Positions 15,902 through 23,363 of a stretch of DNA of 29,883 nucleotides are shown one piece after another. The notes beneath the pieces were generated by a model. It was given only the letters and a program-made list of their open reading frames with translations, was not told where the DNA came from and made no database searches. Each line of letters starts with the position of its first letter. Positions within the stretch are counted from its first letter, which is position 1. Source of the DNA: RXOA01 sp964547105 (lineage in GTDB: Bacteria > Bipolaricaulota > Bipolaricaulia > UBA7950 > UBA9294); the NCBI GenBank assembly GCA_964547105.1, contig CAZJLO010000024.1, positions 1-29,883 of the forward strand, read 5' to 3'. The translations under genes were made by a program, and so were the position numbers.

Positions 15902-15930
15902 AGTGTAGTCACCCGATCGAGCCGACGCAA
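15902..15930 (-). promoter_or_regulatory. Promoter abutting the coaD start codon
   Basis: On the minus strand TTGCGT (15930-15925), a 17-bp spacer and TACACT (15907-15902) end eight bases before the coaD ATG. Transcription would begin at or within about two bases of the start codon, consistent with a leaderless mRNA and with the missing ribosome site. Confidence 0.5.
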
Positions 15931-15980
15931 TCAGGCATCTCTCAACGGCTGAGAACAGTCGAAACCTCCGCACGCTCCTG

Positions 15981-15986
15981 TATAAT
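15981..15986 (+). promoter_or_regulatory. -10 box upstream of the isocitrate/isopropylmalate dehydrogenase family gene
   Basis: A perfect TATAAT lies 37 bp before the ATG at 16024 in the divergent gap with coaD. The -35 position (GTCGAA, 15958-15963) is poor, so this may depend on an activator or be weaker than the -10 suggests. Confidence 0.45.
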
Positions 15987-16023
15987 CCTCCGACCACAAA
16001 CCTGCTTGCGAACGGGAGGAGCG

Positions 16024-17139
16024 ATGGCTAAGTACCGCATTGCATGGCTGCCGGGCGACGGTGTCGGAGAAGATGTCTTGAACGCAGCTCGATTGGTGCT
16101 GGATCGAGTCGGATTCGACGCCGAGTACATTCACGGAGACATCGGTTGGGAGTTCTGGCGGACAGAGGGGAACCCTCTCCCCGAGAGGACCATTCAACTG
16201 CTGAGAGAGACGGATGCCTGTCTCTTCGGAGCGATTACATCGAAGCCGAAACAAGAAGCGGCCACGGAGCTGGTTCCCGAGCTTCAAGGCAAGGGGCTCG
16301 TATACTCAAGCCCGATCGTTGGGCTCCGGCAGTTGTTCAACCTTCACACCAACCTGCGTCCGTGCAAGGCATACCCTGGAAACCCGCTGAACCTTCGCGA
16401 CGACATCGATCTTGTCGTCTTCCGAGAGAATACCGAAGGGCTCTACTGCGGCGTCGAGTTCCACCCGGTTCCAAGCGGGGTTCGTCAAGCGCTCTCGACC
16501 CACCCCAAGATGAAACGATTCGATGGGGTTGCCGACGAAGATCTGGCAATTTCGACCCGGATTTTCACCCGCAAGGGTTGCCAAACGATCATCCGACAGG
16601 CATTTGACTACGCGCAAACGCATGGGTATTCCACCGTCACCGTCGTCGAGAAACCCAACGTCATCCGTGAGACGTCAGGGCTGATGGTGCGCGAGGCACG
16701 GAAGATTGCCGCCGGGTATCCGGGGATTGAGCTATGGGAGACCAACATCGACGCCATGTGCATGTGGCTGGTGAAAAACCCTCAAAAGTACGGTGTTCTT
16801 GTCAGCTCGAACATGTTCGGCGACATCGTTTCCGACCTTGCGGCGCAGATTGTCGGCGGACTCGGTTTCGCTTGCGCCGGCAACATCGGCGACACCTATG
16901 CGGTGTTCGAGCCAACCCACGGCTCGGCGCCGAAGTATGCCGGTCAGAACAAGGTCAATCCGATCGCCACGATCCGCTCGGCAAAGATGATGCTCGATTA
17001 TCTTGGCGAGCCGGAAATGGCAGCCCGAATCGAGGATGCAGTCGCAGCTGTGATCGAGTCCGGAGAAATTCGCACCTACGACATGGGCGGATCGGCGTCT
17101 ACGTCGCAAATGGCGGAAGCCGTCGCGGCTGCGGCCTAG
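16024..17139 (+). CDS. Isocitrate/isopropylmalate dehydrogenase family enzyme, probably isocitrate dehydrogenase-like
   Basis: This 371-residue beta-decarboxylating dehydrogenase oxidises a 2-hydroxy acid and decarboxylates it. It has WLPGDGVGEDVLNAARLVLD, VVFRENTEGLYCGVEF, the Mg2+/substrate segment VSSNMFGDIVSDLAAQIVGGLG and the cofactor loop EPTHGSAPKYAGQNKVNPIAT. In the substrate helix the sequence SSPIVGLRQLFNLHTNLRP keeps a serine where E. coli isocitrate dehydrogenase has Ser113, and lacks the E-x-x-L-L pattern of isopropylmalate dehydrogenase. That argues for isocitrate or a related acid. The cofactor loop lacks an obvious NADP arginine set, so NAD is likely. GGAGGAGC precedes the ATG. 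The MmgE/PrpD gene follows 19 bp later. Confidence 0.88.
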   Translation: MAKYRIAWLPGDGVGEDVLNAARLVLDRVGFDAEYIHGDIGWEFWRTEGNPLPERTIQLLRETDACLFGAITSKPKQEAATELVPELQGKGLVYSSPIVGLRQLFNLHTNLRPCKAYPGNPLNLRDDIDLVVFRENTEGLYCGVEFHPVPSGVRQALSTHPKMKRFDGVADEDLAISTRIFTRKGCQTIIRQAFDYAQTHGYSTVTVVEKPNVIRETSGLMVREARKIAAGYPGIELWETNIDAMCMWLVKNPQKYGVLVSSNMFGDIVSDLAAQIVGGLGFACAGNIGDTYAVFEPTHGSAPKYAGQNKVNPIATIRSAKMMLDYLGEPEMAARIEDAVAAVIESGEIRTYDMGGSASTSQMAEAVAAAA

Positions 17140-17158
17140 CCCCAACAAGGAGGAAGCG

Positions 17159-18538
17159 ATGTGTTCGATCAGCCGACAGATGGCAAGGTTCGCTCTTGAG
17201 CTGGGCTACGACACAATCCCTGAGAGTGCCCGCTACGAGGCGAAGCGGTTCTTGCTCGATTCGGTAGGCTGCGCCCTCGCGGCACTGGATCACGAGGACA
17301 TGCAGCAAGCGTTCGCCTACATTCGTGAACTCGGCGGGAACGCACAGGCAACGATCATCGGCCACGGGACCATGACCAATATGGCCAACGCCGCTCTGAT
17401 GAACGCCCTGCTCGTGCGGGCGATGGACTACAACGATATCTACTGGAAGCAGGACCCTTCGCATCCGTCCGACATCCTTCCCGCGGCGATGGCGACGGCG
17501 GAAGCCTCTCGCCTCTCGGGGAAGGATCTGCTCGTCGGGATTCTGATCGCGTATGAACTTGAGATGCGTCTGTGCCTTGCCGCCGATCCCGGCGTCCGCG
17601 AGGTCGGATGGCACCATGCAAGCTTGACGCAGTTCGTCAGCCCACTGGTTGCCGGCCGCATGCTCGGCCTCTCCGAAGATCAGATGGTGGCCGCCTGCGG
17701 CATCAGCGGATCAAGCCACTTCACGCTTGGAGGGGTCGTCGCCGGACACTTGACCAACATGAAAAACACCGCCGATCCGATGGCAACCGAAGCCGGTGTC
17801 CGCGCCGCGCTGCTCGCACGCACCGGCTACAGCGGCCCGGTCGAACTGTTCGAGGGCAAGGAAGGCGTGTTCGAGGTCATCGCCAACGTCAGTTGGGACG
17901 CCGACAAGATGCTCAATGGACTCGGATCTCAGTTCCTGATCACCGAATGTGGGTACAAGGCATTCCCGACCGAGGCACTGACGCACCAACCGATTACCGC
18001 CGCCCTCGAAGCGATGGCCGAGAACGACATCCGCCCGGAGTCGGTGGCCCACATCCTCGTCCGGACAACCACAAGAGGAGCGGATATTCTTTCCGATCCG
18101 AGCAAGTACGAGCCGCGGACCAAGGAGACAGCGGATCACTCCCTGCCCTATTGCATCGCCGTTGCGGTCGCCAAGGGGAATGTTCTTCCGAGTGACTTCG
18201 AGACATCCGCGCTGACCGACGCGTTTGTCTGGAGCCTTCTTCCCAAGATCGAAGTGATCGCGGATGATGAGATCGACGCGCTGTTCCCGAAGGTAAAACG
18301 AGCCATCGTCACCATCACCACCGAAGACGGTCGCCAATTCACCAAGCTGGAAGACCACGCCAAGGGGCGGGCCGAGCGGCCGCTTTCCGACGCAGAACTG
18401 GTCGACAAATTCCGCGCCAACGCCGGGCATGCTCTGACCGACCGCAGACTCGATGAGGTCGTTCGCACCACCTTCGAGCTGGAGTCGGTGTCCTCGGTCG
18501 GCGACTACATGGCCCTCTTGACACGGGACCGAACCTAG
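17159..18538 (+). CDS. MmgE/PrpD family protein (2-methylcitrate/citrate dehydratase-like)
   Basis: This 459-residue protein fits the MmgE/PrpD fold, whose members dehydrate 2-methylcitrate or citrate, or decarboxylate cis-aconitate, without an iron-sulfur cluster. Visible family features: LLDSVGCALAAL at about 31-42, ANAALMNALLVRAMDYNDIYW with the DxxD-like substrate region, HPSDILPAAMATAEA, GCxGISGSSHFTLGG-type helices, MKNTADPMATEAGVRAALLA, and the KAFPTEALTHQPITAALEA and ADHSLPYCIAVAVAKG segments of the lid domain. Length is usual. It has an AAGGAGGA site and sits 19 bp after the dehydrogenase gene, so the two are one operon, ended by the hairpin at 18563-18606. Together they suggest a citrate-to-2-oxoglutarate or methylcitrate step; the true substrate is not known. 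Confidence 0.9.
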   Translation: MCSISRQMARFALELGYDTIPESARYEAKRFLLDSVGCALAALDHEDMQQAFAYIRELGGNAQATIIGHGTMTNMANAALMNALLVRAMDYNDIYWKQDPSHPSDILPAAMATAEASRLSGKDLLVGILIAYELEMRLCLAADPGVREVGWHHASLTQFVSPLVAGRMLGLSEDQMVAACGISGSSHFTLGGVVAGHLTNMKNTADPMATEAGVRAALLARTGYSGPVELFEGKEGVFEVIANVSWDADKMLNGLGSQFLITECGYKAFPTEALTHQPITAALEAMAENDIRPESVAHILVRTTTRGADILSDPSKYEPRTKETADHSLPYCIAVAVAKGNVLPSDFETSALTDAFVWSLLPKIEVIADDEIDALFPKVKRAIVTITTEDGRQFTKLEDHAKGRAERPLSDAELVDKFRANAGHALTDRRLDEVVRTTFELESVSSVGDYMALLTRDRT

Positions 18539-18562
18539 CTGAAAGCAGCGCATGAGCACCTT

Positions 18563-18606
18563 CGGAGCGGCGGCGTTCGTCAACAACGCCAGCCGCTCCG
18601 TCGTTT
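18563..18606 (+). terminator. Terminator after the MmgE/PrpD gene
   Basis: CGGAGCGGC pairs with GCCGCTCCG and an inner GGCGTT with AACGCC, with one bulged A and a 7-nt loop. The stem is followed by TCGTTTCT. It lies 24 bp after the stop and 18 bp before the mutY start codon, close to the mutY ribosome site, so it also marks the operon border. Confidence 0.75.
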
Positions 18607-18624
18607 CTGGAAGGAGTCCAACCG

Positions 18625-19758
18625 GTGAGTAGGATCGCGGACGAAGAGATCAGGAAGATCGAACACCTTCAATCGGCCCTCCTCGCCTGGTACGCCGCCG
18701 AGGCTCGCGACCTTCCCTGGCGGCACACGGCCGATCCGTACGCGATTCTCGTCTCGGAAGTCATGCTGCAGCAAACGCGCGTGGAAACAGTGGATCGCTA
18801 TTACCGAACGTTCCTCAAGCAGTTCCCGACCATCGACGCCCTCGCCGCGGCGTCGCTCGACCAGGTGCTCAAGGCGTGGGAAGGATTGGGATACTACCGC
18901 CGTGCTCGCGCAATTCACGCCGCAGCGAACATGCTTGTCGAGCAGCATGAGGGACGAGTTCCATCCTCGATCAGCGCCCTACTGCGCCTTCCCGGAGTCG
19001 GCCCCTACACGGCCGCCGCTGTCGCGTCGATCGCGTTCGGGCGCGATGAGCCGGTTCTCGACGGGAACGTCGTCCGCGTCCTGACCCGCCTGTTCGCCAT
19101 TTCGGGAGAGATCGATCGTCCGGAGGTTCGTCGGCAACTGGAATCCACGGCTGAAGCTCTGCTCCCGGCGGGGCACGCCGGCGACTTCAATCAATCGTTG
19201 ATGGATCTCGGTTCGCAGCTCTGCTCTCCCAGCAATCCGAACTGCGATTCCTGCCCCGTCTCCGAATGCTGCTCGGCGCACGCGCAGGGGTGCGAAACGG
19301 CCTACCCGATGCGTGCCGCACGTAGAGCAGTCCCCCACCGCGACATCGTTGCCGGCGTCATCTGGAACCGCACGCCCCACGCCCCCAAGGCGAGAATTCT
19401 GATCTCCAAGCGCCACCCCGGCGACATGCTCGGCGGGCTGTGGGAGTTCCCCGGCGGCCATGTGGAGCCCGGCGAGACCCTTGAAGAGGCACTGGCACGA
19501 GAGCTCCGGGAGGAGTTGGCGATCGGCGTCACCAGCATCTCACCCTTCATGCAAGTCAAACATGCCTACACCCACTTTCGCATGACGCTCCACGTATTCC
19601 ATTGCGTCCATGACGCGGGAGAACCGCAAGCGCTGGCCAGCTCGGAGTGGGCGTGGGTCCCGATCGGCGATCTCGGACATCTCGCATTTCCCACCGCAGA
19701 TCGGAAGATCATTGAGCGTCTGAGCTTGTTCCATGAACCCGAAGGAACGGACCGATAG
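18625..19758 (+). CDS. mutY: A/G-specific adenine glycosylase
   Basis: This 377-residue DNA repair enzyme removes adenine mispaired with 8-oxoguanine. The N-terminal HhH-GPD domain has SEVMLQQTRV with catalytic Glu45, LLRLPGVGPYTAAAVASIAFG (helix-hairpin-helix) and VLDGNVVRVLTRL with Asp146. The [4Fe-4S] cluster ligands Cys200, Cys207, Cys210 and Cys216 follow the C-x6-C-x2-C-x5-C pattern. The C-terminal Nudix-like 8-oxoG domain has GGHVEPGETLEEALARELRE, and here the Nudix box looks complete, whereas MutY versions are usually degenerate. Start is GTG 18625 with AAGGAG eight bases upstream. It begins just after the terminator at 18563-18606. Confidence 0.95.
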   Translation: MSRIADEEIRKIEHLQSALLAWYAAEARDLPWRHTADPYAILVSEVMLQQTRVETVDRYYRTFLKQFPTIDALAAASLDQVLKAWEGLGYYRRARAIHAAANMLVEQHEGRVPSSISALLRLPGVGPYTAAAVASIAFGRDEPVLDGNVVRVLTRLFAISGEIDRPEVRRQLESTAEALLPAGHAGDFNQSLMDLGSQLCSPSNPNCDSCPVSECCSAHAQGCETAYPMRAARRAVPHRDIVAGVIWNRTPHAPKARILISKRHPGDMLGGLWEFPGGHVEPGETLEEALARELREELAIGVTSISPFMQVKHAYTHFRMTLHVFHCVHDAGEPQALASSEWAWVPIGDLGHLAFPTADRKIIERLSLFHEPEGTDR

Positions 19759-19867
19759 CTTGCGGCGCTCCACAGGATGCTCACTTGGGAAGGCAATGCT
19801 CCCCGCGGGACGTCTCTGCTGTAGACTCCTCCGGGAGAGCATGGCATCGGTATGGAAGGAGGATCTA

Positions 19868-20803
19868 GTGGAGGGAAAGAAACACCGCTGGTTGCTTGCG
19901 TGGCTTGTCATCGTCCCATTGGCGCTCGCCTTGAGCTGCTCCGCCGCCGGTGGCGATCCAACTCCGGATCCGGGCGAAATCGACACAGAGGATGAGTTCC
20001 GCAGGCTTATCACCACCGCCGATCAGATCTATGATCGCTGGGAGAGTGAAGAGCCCTTCACCTTCGAGGCGTACGCTGCAGCACTCGAAGAAGCGATCGA
20101 CTTGTACGAAGACGCTTTGATCGTGTGCCGCGCGACGGAGATCGATTCGCTGCGGCACATCCACAATCAGCTCGCGCAGGCCTACTTCGAGTGGGCCGTT
20201 GCCTACCTCCCTCGCGAACGGCAGGAGAGTGCGTTCATTCAGGGGCGCGATCATGCTCTTGCAGGCCTTCGTCTCGACGCGTCATTCCTCGAGACGGAAC
20301 GAGCAAGCTTCCGCGAGGCGCTCGAGCAAAGCACGAATCTCAAGGGCGTTTTCTGGTACGGTAACAACCTCGGGAGTTTCCTGGATTTCCACCCGTTGGC
20401 CGCGATCACCGGCGGCGGCATGCGTGACGTCCAATCATGCTACGAGCGAGCGCTTGAACTCGATCCTTCGTACCTTGGTGGGGCACCCCTTCGTTCGTTG
20501 GCAAGCTTCCTCGCACAGGTTCCTTCGTTCCTCGGCGGAGATCTTGTGCTGGCCGCCGATCTGTTCGCGCGTTCGATCGAGATCGCTCCAGACTACGCCG
20601 AGAATTACGTCAACTACGCGGAGCATGTAGCCAGGCCCAATGCTGATTGGGCCACATTCTGCTCGCTGCTTCAACAGGCGCGTGACCTCTCGGAAGACCC
20701 GAATCGATTCGCACAGTGGCCGCTCTACAACACGCTCGCCGTTGCCCGAACCGACGAATTGATCTCTGTTGCCGCCGCAGGGCCATCACCCTGTTTTCCG
20801 TAG
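19868..20803 (+). CDS. TatT-like TPR lipoprotein (TRAP-transporter associated family)
   Basis: This 311-residue protein has a lipoprotein-type signal: EGKKHRWLLAWLVIVPLALALS ends at Cys24, followed by a Pro/Asp-rich linker. The rest is helical. EEAIDLYEDALIVCRATE and DHALAGLRLD look like TPR helices. The region from GVFWYGNNLGSFLDFHPLAAI to SLASFLAQVPSFLGGDLVLA and FARSIEIAPDYAENYVNYAEH matches the TatT type, known from a Treponema TRAP-associated component and many diderms. Its role in this family is to bind a periplasmic partner, but no TRAP permease gene is nearby. The GTG at 19868 has AAGGAGG six bases upstream; earlier in-frame ATGs (19733 and others) lie before this site and would bury the signal peptide. 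The gene has moderate family support. Confidence 0.75.
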   Translation: MEGKKHRWLLAWLVIVPLALALSCSAAGGDPTPDPGEIDTEDEFRRLITTADQIYDRWESEEPFTFEAYAAALEEAIDLYEDALIVCRATEIDSLRHIHNQLAQAYFEWAVAYLPRERQESAFIQGRDHALAGLRLDASFLETERASFREALEQSTNLKGVFWYGNNLGSFLDFHPLAAITGGGMRDVQSCYERALELDPSYLGGAPLRSLASFLAQVPSFLGGDLVLAADLFARSIEIAPDYAENYVNYAEHVARPNADWATFCSLLQQARDLSEDPNRFAQWPLYNTLAVARTDELISVAAAGPSPCFP

Positions 20804-20819
20804 AAGCCGAGCGTCCCGG

Positions 20820-20849
20820 TTGCGGACAGTGCGAGCGACATGCTATGAT
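20820..20849 (+). promoter_or_regulatory. Promoter of yebC
   Basis: TTGCGG (20820-20825), an 18-bp spacer and TATGAT (20844-20849) precede the yebC ATG at 20880. The predicted start near 20856 gives a leader of about 24 nt with a GGAACGGGAG ribosome site. Confidence 0.55.
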
Positions 20850-20879
20850 GGCGTAAGTACGTTAGGAACGGGAGAAGCT

Positions 20880-21641
20880 ATGGCCGGACACTCCAAATGG
20901 GCAAACACCAAGTTCCGCAAGGAACGTCAGGACAAGAAGCGGTCGGCGGTATTCGCCAAAGTCACAAAGGAAATCGTGCTCCAAGCGCGGAACGGAGATC
21001 CCGATCCCGCTCACAATGCGGGACTCGCTCAGGCAATCGATCGCGCCAAAGCGGTTAATCTGCCCAAGGACAATATCGAGCGGGCGATCAAGCGCGCAAC
21101 TGGTGATCTGGAAGGCATCACCTATGAGGAGATGACCTACGAAGGCTACGGACCGGAGGGAGTGGCCGTCTTAGTGCGAGTCGTAACCGACAATCGGAAC
21201 CGCGCCGCCGCAGGCGTGCGTCACGTGTTCAGCAAGCACGGCGGCAACATGGCGGCGGCAGGCAGTGTCGCATGGATCTTCGACATGCGCGGGCTGGTGG
21301 TCATCGACCAGATCCCCGAGGGAACCGATCCCGATGAATTGCAGATGTCGCTGATCGAACACGGTGCAGCGGAAATCGAGGAAAGCGACGGTGGATTCGT
21401 TGCGTATTGCGAGCCGACGGATCTTCGCGCTGTCAGCGACGGGCTGCGCGCCGCCGGAATCGAGCCATCTCAATCCGAAGTGACGATGATTCCCAAGAAC
21501 ACTGTCAAACTCGATGGATCGAGCGCGGAGAAGGTTCTCCGGCTGATCACTGCACTCGACGACAATGAGGATGTTCAGGAAGTCTTTGCGAATTTCGACA
21601 TCCCCGATGAGATCATGGAGAAGGTCGGCGCCGGCGATTAG
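20880..21641 (+). CDS. yebC: YebC/PmpR family protein (TACO1-like)
   Basis: This 253-residue protein opens MAGHSKWANTKFRKERQDKK, the family hallmark, and continues with LPKDNIERAIKRATGD, EGYGPEGVAVLVRVVTDNRN, RHVFSKHGGNMAAAGSVAWIF and the closing LITALDDNEDVQEVFANFDIP. The three-domain fold is shared with mitochondrial TACO1. Members were first called transcription regulators and more recently act on translation, easing ribosome stalling at difficult motifs such as proline runs. Length is standard. The ATG at 20880 follows GGAACGGGAG; upstream in-frame start codons would overlap the promoter. It precedes the putative outer-membrane protein by 43 bp. Confidence 0.95.
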   Translation: MAGHSKWANTKFRKERQDKKRSAVFAKVTKEIVLQARNGDPDPAHNAGLAQAIDRAKAVNLPKDNIERAIKRATGDLEGITYEEMTYEGYGPEGVAVLVRVVTDNRNRAAAGVRHVFSKHGGNMAAAGSVAWIFDMRGLVVIDQIPEGTDPDELQMSLIEHGAAEIEESDGGFVAYCEPTDLRAVSDGLRAAGIEPSQSEVTMIPKNTVKLDGSSAEKVLRLITALDDNEDVQEVFANFDIPDEIMEKVGAGD

Positions 21642-21684
21642 TGGAAAGAACACGAAACCGACTGCCGTAATCAAGGAGGAGTTG

Positions 21685-22563
21685 ATGAGGCGAGGCGTGT
21701 TGTGGATGTGGAGTTCCGTGTTGCTGGTGTTGTTGTCCCTGTCGTTGTCCGCATCGGCAGAGACGATCATTACGTCAGGCGGATCTGTCCTTCAAGGAAC
21801 GATCGAGTTTGGGATTCCAGCGGTGATCAGCGTTGCATCATCCACCGGCGACATCTTCACGGTGCAGCGCACGAACATCAAAGCGATCGTGTTCAACGAA
21901 GAGAAGGAAACCGCCGTCGAGACGTTTGACGGGAACATCCTGGTGGGAACGCTGGGTGGAATTCCGGAAGTTATCGGTCTGCGGACGTCCGCCGGCGACA
22001 TTCAATCGGTCCGGCTGGAAAGCATCCAAGAGATCCGTTTCGACCCCACCACGGCCCTCCCTGCAGCGCCTGCAGCGCCGACCATCGTCTCGCCGGGCAC
22101 CGCACCGACGACCACGAGCCCGCTGCCCGCACAAGTCGTCGAGCTGTACGCCGATCGCTCGACCCGCTTCAGTCTGGCGCTGGATCTCGGCTATCAGGTT
22201 GCCCTGGTAGGGCGAAACGGTTTTGGGTATCCGACCAATGCTGTCGGTTTCGATTTCATCACAATGGGACTTGACGTGCGGTTCTACATGCCGCCATCCC
22301 AAGCGGATGTGGAAGAGGCTGCTTCCGTGCTGGTCGAGTCGATGCCCGGACTGTCCCTCGATCGGCTGGTGGAAGAAACGATCGAAGAAACGCTGCCTCG
22401 ATTCGATTTCTACATCCAGCTCGGCACATGGGCATTCATCTTCCCGGAAGTGGGAGGAGGCATCCTGATTCGAATTACGCCATCGCTCTATCTGGACATC
22501 GGCGTGTCGGTCGACTTGTCGCTCGCGACCTGGCCCAACCTTGGCGTCGTTTGGATCTTCTAA
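21685..22563 (+). CDS. Putative outer-membrane protein with two repeated SH3-like modules
   Basis: This 292-residue protein starts MRRGVLWMWSSVLLVLLSLS, a signal peptide cut near residue 25. Two similar modules follow, at about 29-70 (SGGSVLQGTI, TGDIFTVQRTNIKAIVF) and 79-119 (FDGNILVGTL, AGDIQSVRLESIQEIRF). Each is a small all-beta unit of a kind that often reads as an SH3- or Hfq-like fold. A Pro/Ala/Thr-rich linker (about 121-150) leads to a C-terminal region of alternating strands (FSLALDLGYQVALV, GFDFITMGLDVRFYM, SLYLDIGVSVDLSLATW) ending VVWIF. The terminal phenylalanine is typical of outer-membrane beta-barrels. The start has AAGGAGGAGTTG before ATG 21685. Family not recognised; the outer-membrane location is inferred. 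Confidence 0.75.
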   Translation: MRRGVLWMWSSVLLVLLSLSLSASAETIITSGGSVLQGTIEFGIPAVISVASSTGDIFTVQRTNIKAIVFNEEKETAVETFDGNILVGTLGGIPEVIGLRTSAGDIQSVRLESIQEIRFDPTTALPAAPAAPTIVSPGTAPTTTSPLPAQVVELYADRSTRFSLALDLGYQVALVGRNGFGYPTNAVGFDFITMGLDVRFYMPPSQADVEEAASVLVESMPGLSLDRLVEETIEETLPRFDFYIQLGTWAFIFPEVGGGILIRITPSLYLDIGVSVDLSLATWPNLGVVWIF

Positions 22564-22591
22564 TTAGTCACCTCGGGCGGGGGCAAGGGGC

Positions 22592-22719
22592 CCCTATGAG
22601 GCTTTTCGATGCAAGAGCCTCCCTATGAGGCTCTTCGATGTAAGAGCTTCCCTATGAGGCTCTTCGATGTAAGAGCTTCCCTATGAGGCTCTTCGATGCA
22701 AGAGCCTCCCTATGAGGCT
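22592..22719. repeat. 29-bp tandem repeat array forming alternating hairpins
   Basis: Four complete units, 22592-22620, 22621-22649, 22650-22678 and 22679-22707, plus a 12-bp partial (22708-22719) follow the outer-membrane protein gene. Each begins CCCTATGAGGCT and ends with a form of AAGAGCCT. Within a unit AGGCTCTT and AAGAGCCT pair around CGATG(C/T). Across a junction AAGAGCCTC and GAGGCTCTT pair around CCTAT. Unit variants keep pairing by G-U wobbles. The repeat is not codon-sized, so it does not encode protein. It fills most of the 267-bp gap, with the rest (22720-22822) unremarkable. Confidence 0.9.
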
Positions 22720-22830
22720 GTTGGACAACACAGAGGCGGAACGGGCTGACCGTAGGAAACACGGAACGGAAGAAGGGGCGACAGAACGATCTGCCGTCCC
22801 ATAGGTATTTCCCAAAGGGAGGTATGACAG

Positions 22831-23202
22831 ATGAAGAGAGCGTTGCTGGTGACCGGCATCCTTGGGTGTCTGTTGGTGGGTCTATTCGTGCCTGCGTTGG
22901 CCCAGGAATCCAATGAGGCATGGATCCCGGGGTTGGCATCGTTCATCATCCCCGGACTGGGACAGCTTCTCAACGACCAACTCGACAAAGCGCTGATCCA
23001 CTTCGGTGTCGACGTGGCAATCTATGTTGCCGGATTCACCCTGGGCGGCTACATCCCCTACACCTGGTACATCGTCCCCGCGGCGCACCTTGCCTGGGCC
23101 GCATTCAGCGGGCTTGATGCCTACAACGTCGCCAAGGAGACGAAGTTCACCCTCGGCTGGACCGATCAGGGCGCAGCCGTGGCCTACAGCATTCGTTACT
23201 AG
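22831..23202 (+). CDS. Small secreted/membrane protein with an IPGLGQ motif
   Basis: This 123-residue protein starts MKRALLVTGILGCLLVGLFV with a signal peptide ending near ALAQ (residue 24). The mature part has SFIIPGLGQLLNDQLDKALIHFGVDVAIYVAGFTLGGYIP, where a PGxGQ turn is followed by a membrane helix; a second helix (WYIVPAAHLAWAAFSGLDAYNVAK) follows. Proteins with this PGLGQ-type motif form small membrane families of unknown job, found in several diderm phyla. The ATG follows GGGAGGT with a 7-nt spacing. It is the last gene before the strong terminator at 23223-23280 and lies downstream of the hairpin array. Function not known. Confidence 0.75.
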   Translation: MKRALLVTGILGCLLVGLFVPALAQESNEAWIPGLASFIIPGLGQLLNDQLDKALIHFGVDVAIYVAGFTLGGYIPYTWYIVPAAHLAWAAFSGLDAYNVAKETKFTLGWTDQGAAVAYSIRY

Positions 23203-23222
23203 GCACATCGCAAGGGTTGAGT

Positions 23223-23280
23223 GACGGCAAACCATGGAAGCAAGTATGGCATCGCTTCCACGGCTTGCCGTCTTTTTCTT
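23223..23280 (+). terminator. Strong rho-independent terminator
   Basis: A long stem (GACGGCAA / TTGCCGTC and TGGAAGC / GCTTCCA, with CC/GG between two A-C mismatches) encloses a 12-nt loop and is followed by TTTTTCTTT. It ends the yebC-to-small-membrane-protein transcript; convergent metallophosphatase gene lies just beyond. Confidence 0.9.
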
Positions 23281-23363
23281 TGGCTGAATTCGTCTGCTCC
23301 TTGGCCGCTGCCAGCCAAAGCTCATCCTCGGCGGAGAACCGGGCCAGAGGGGGATCGCCGTCT

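Noticed and set aside
22592..22719. CRISPR array
   Set aside because: Units are contiguous with no unique spacers, so this is a tandem repeat and not CRISPR.
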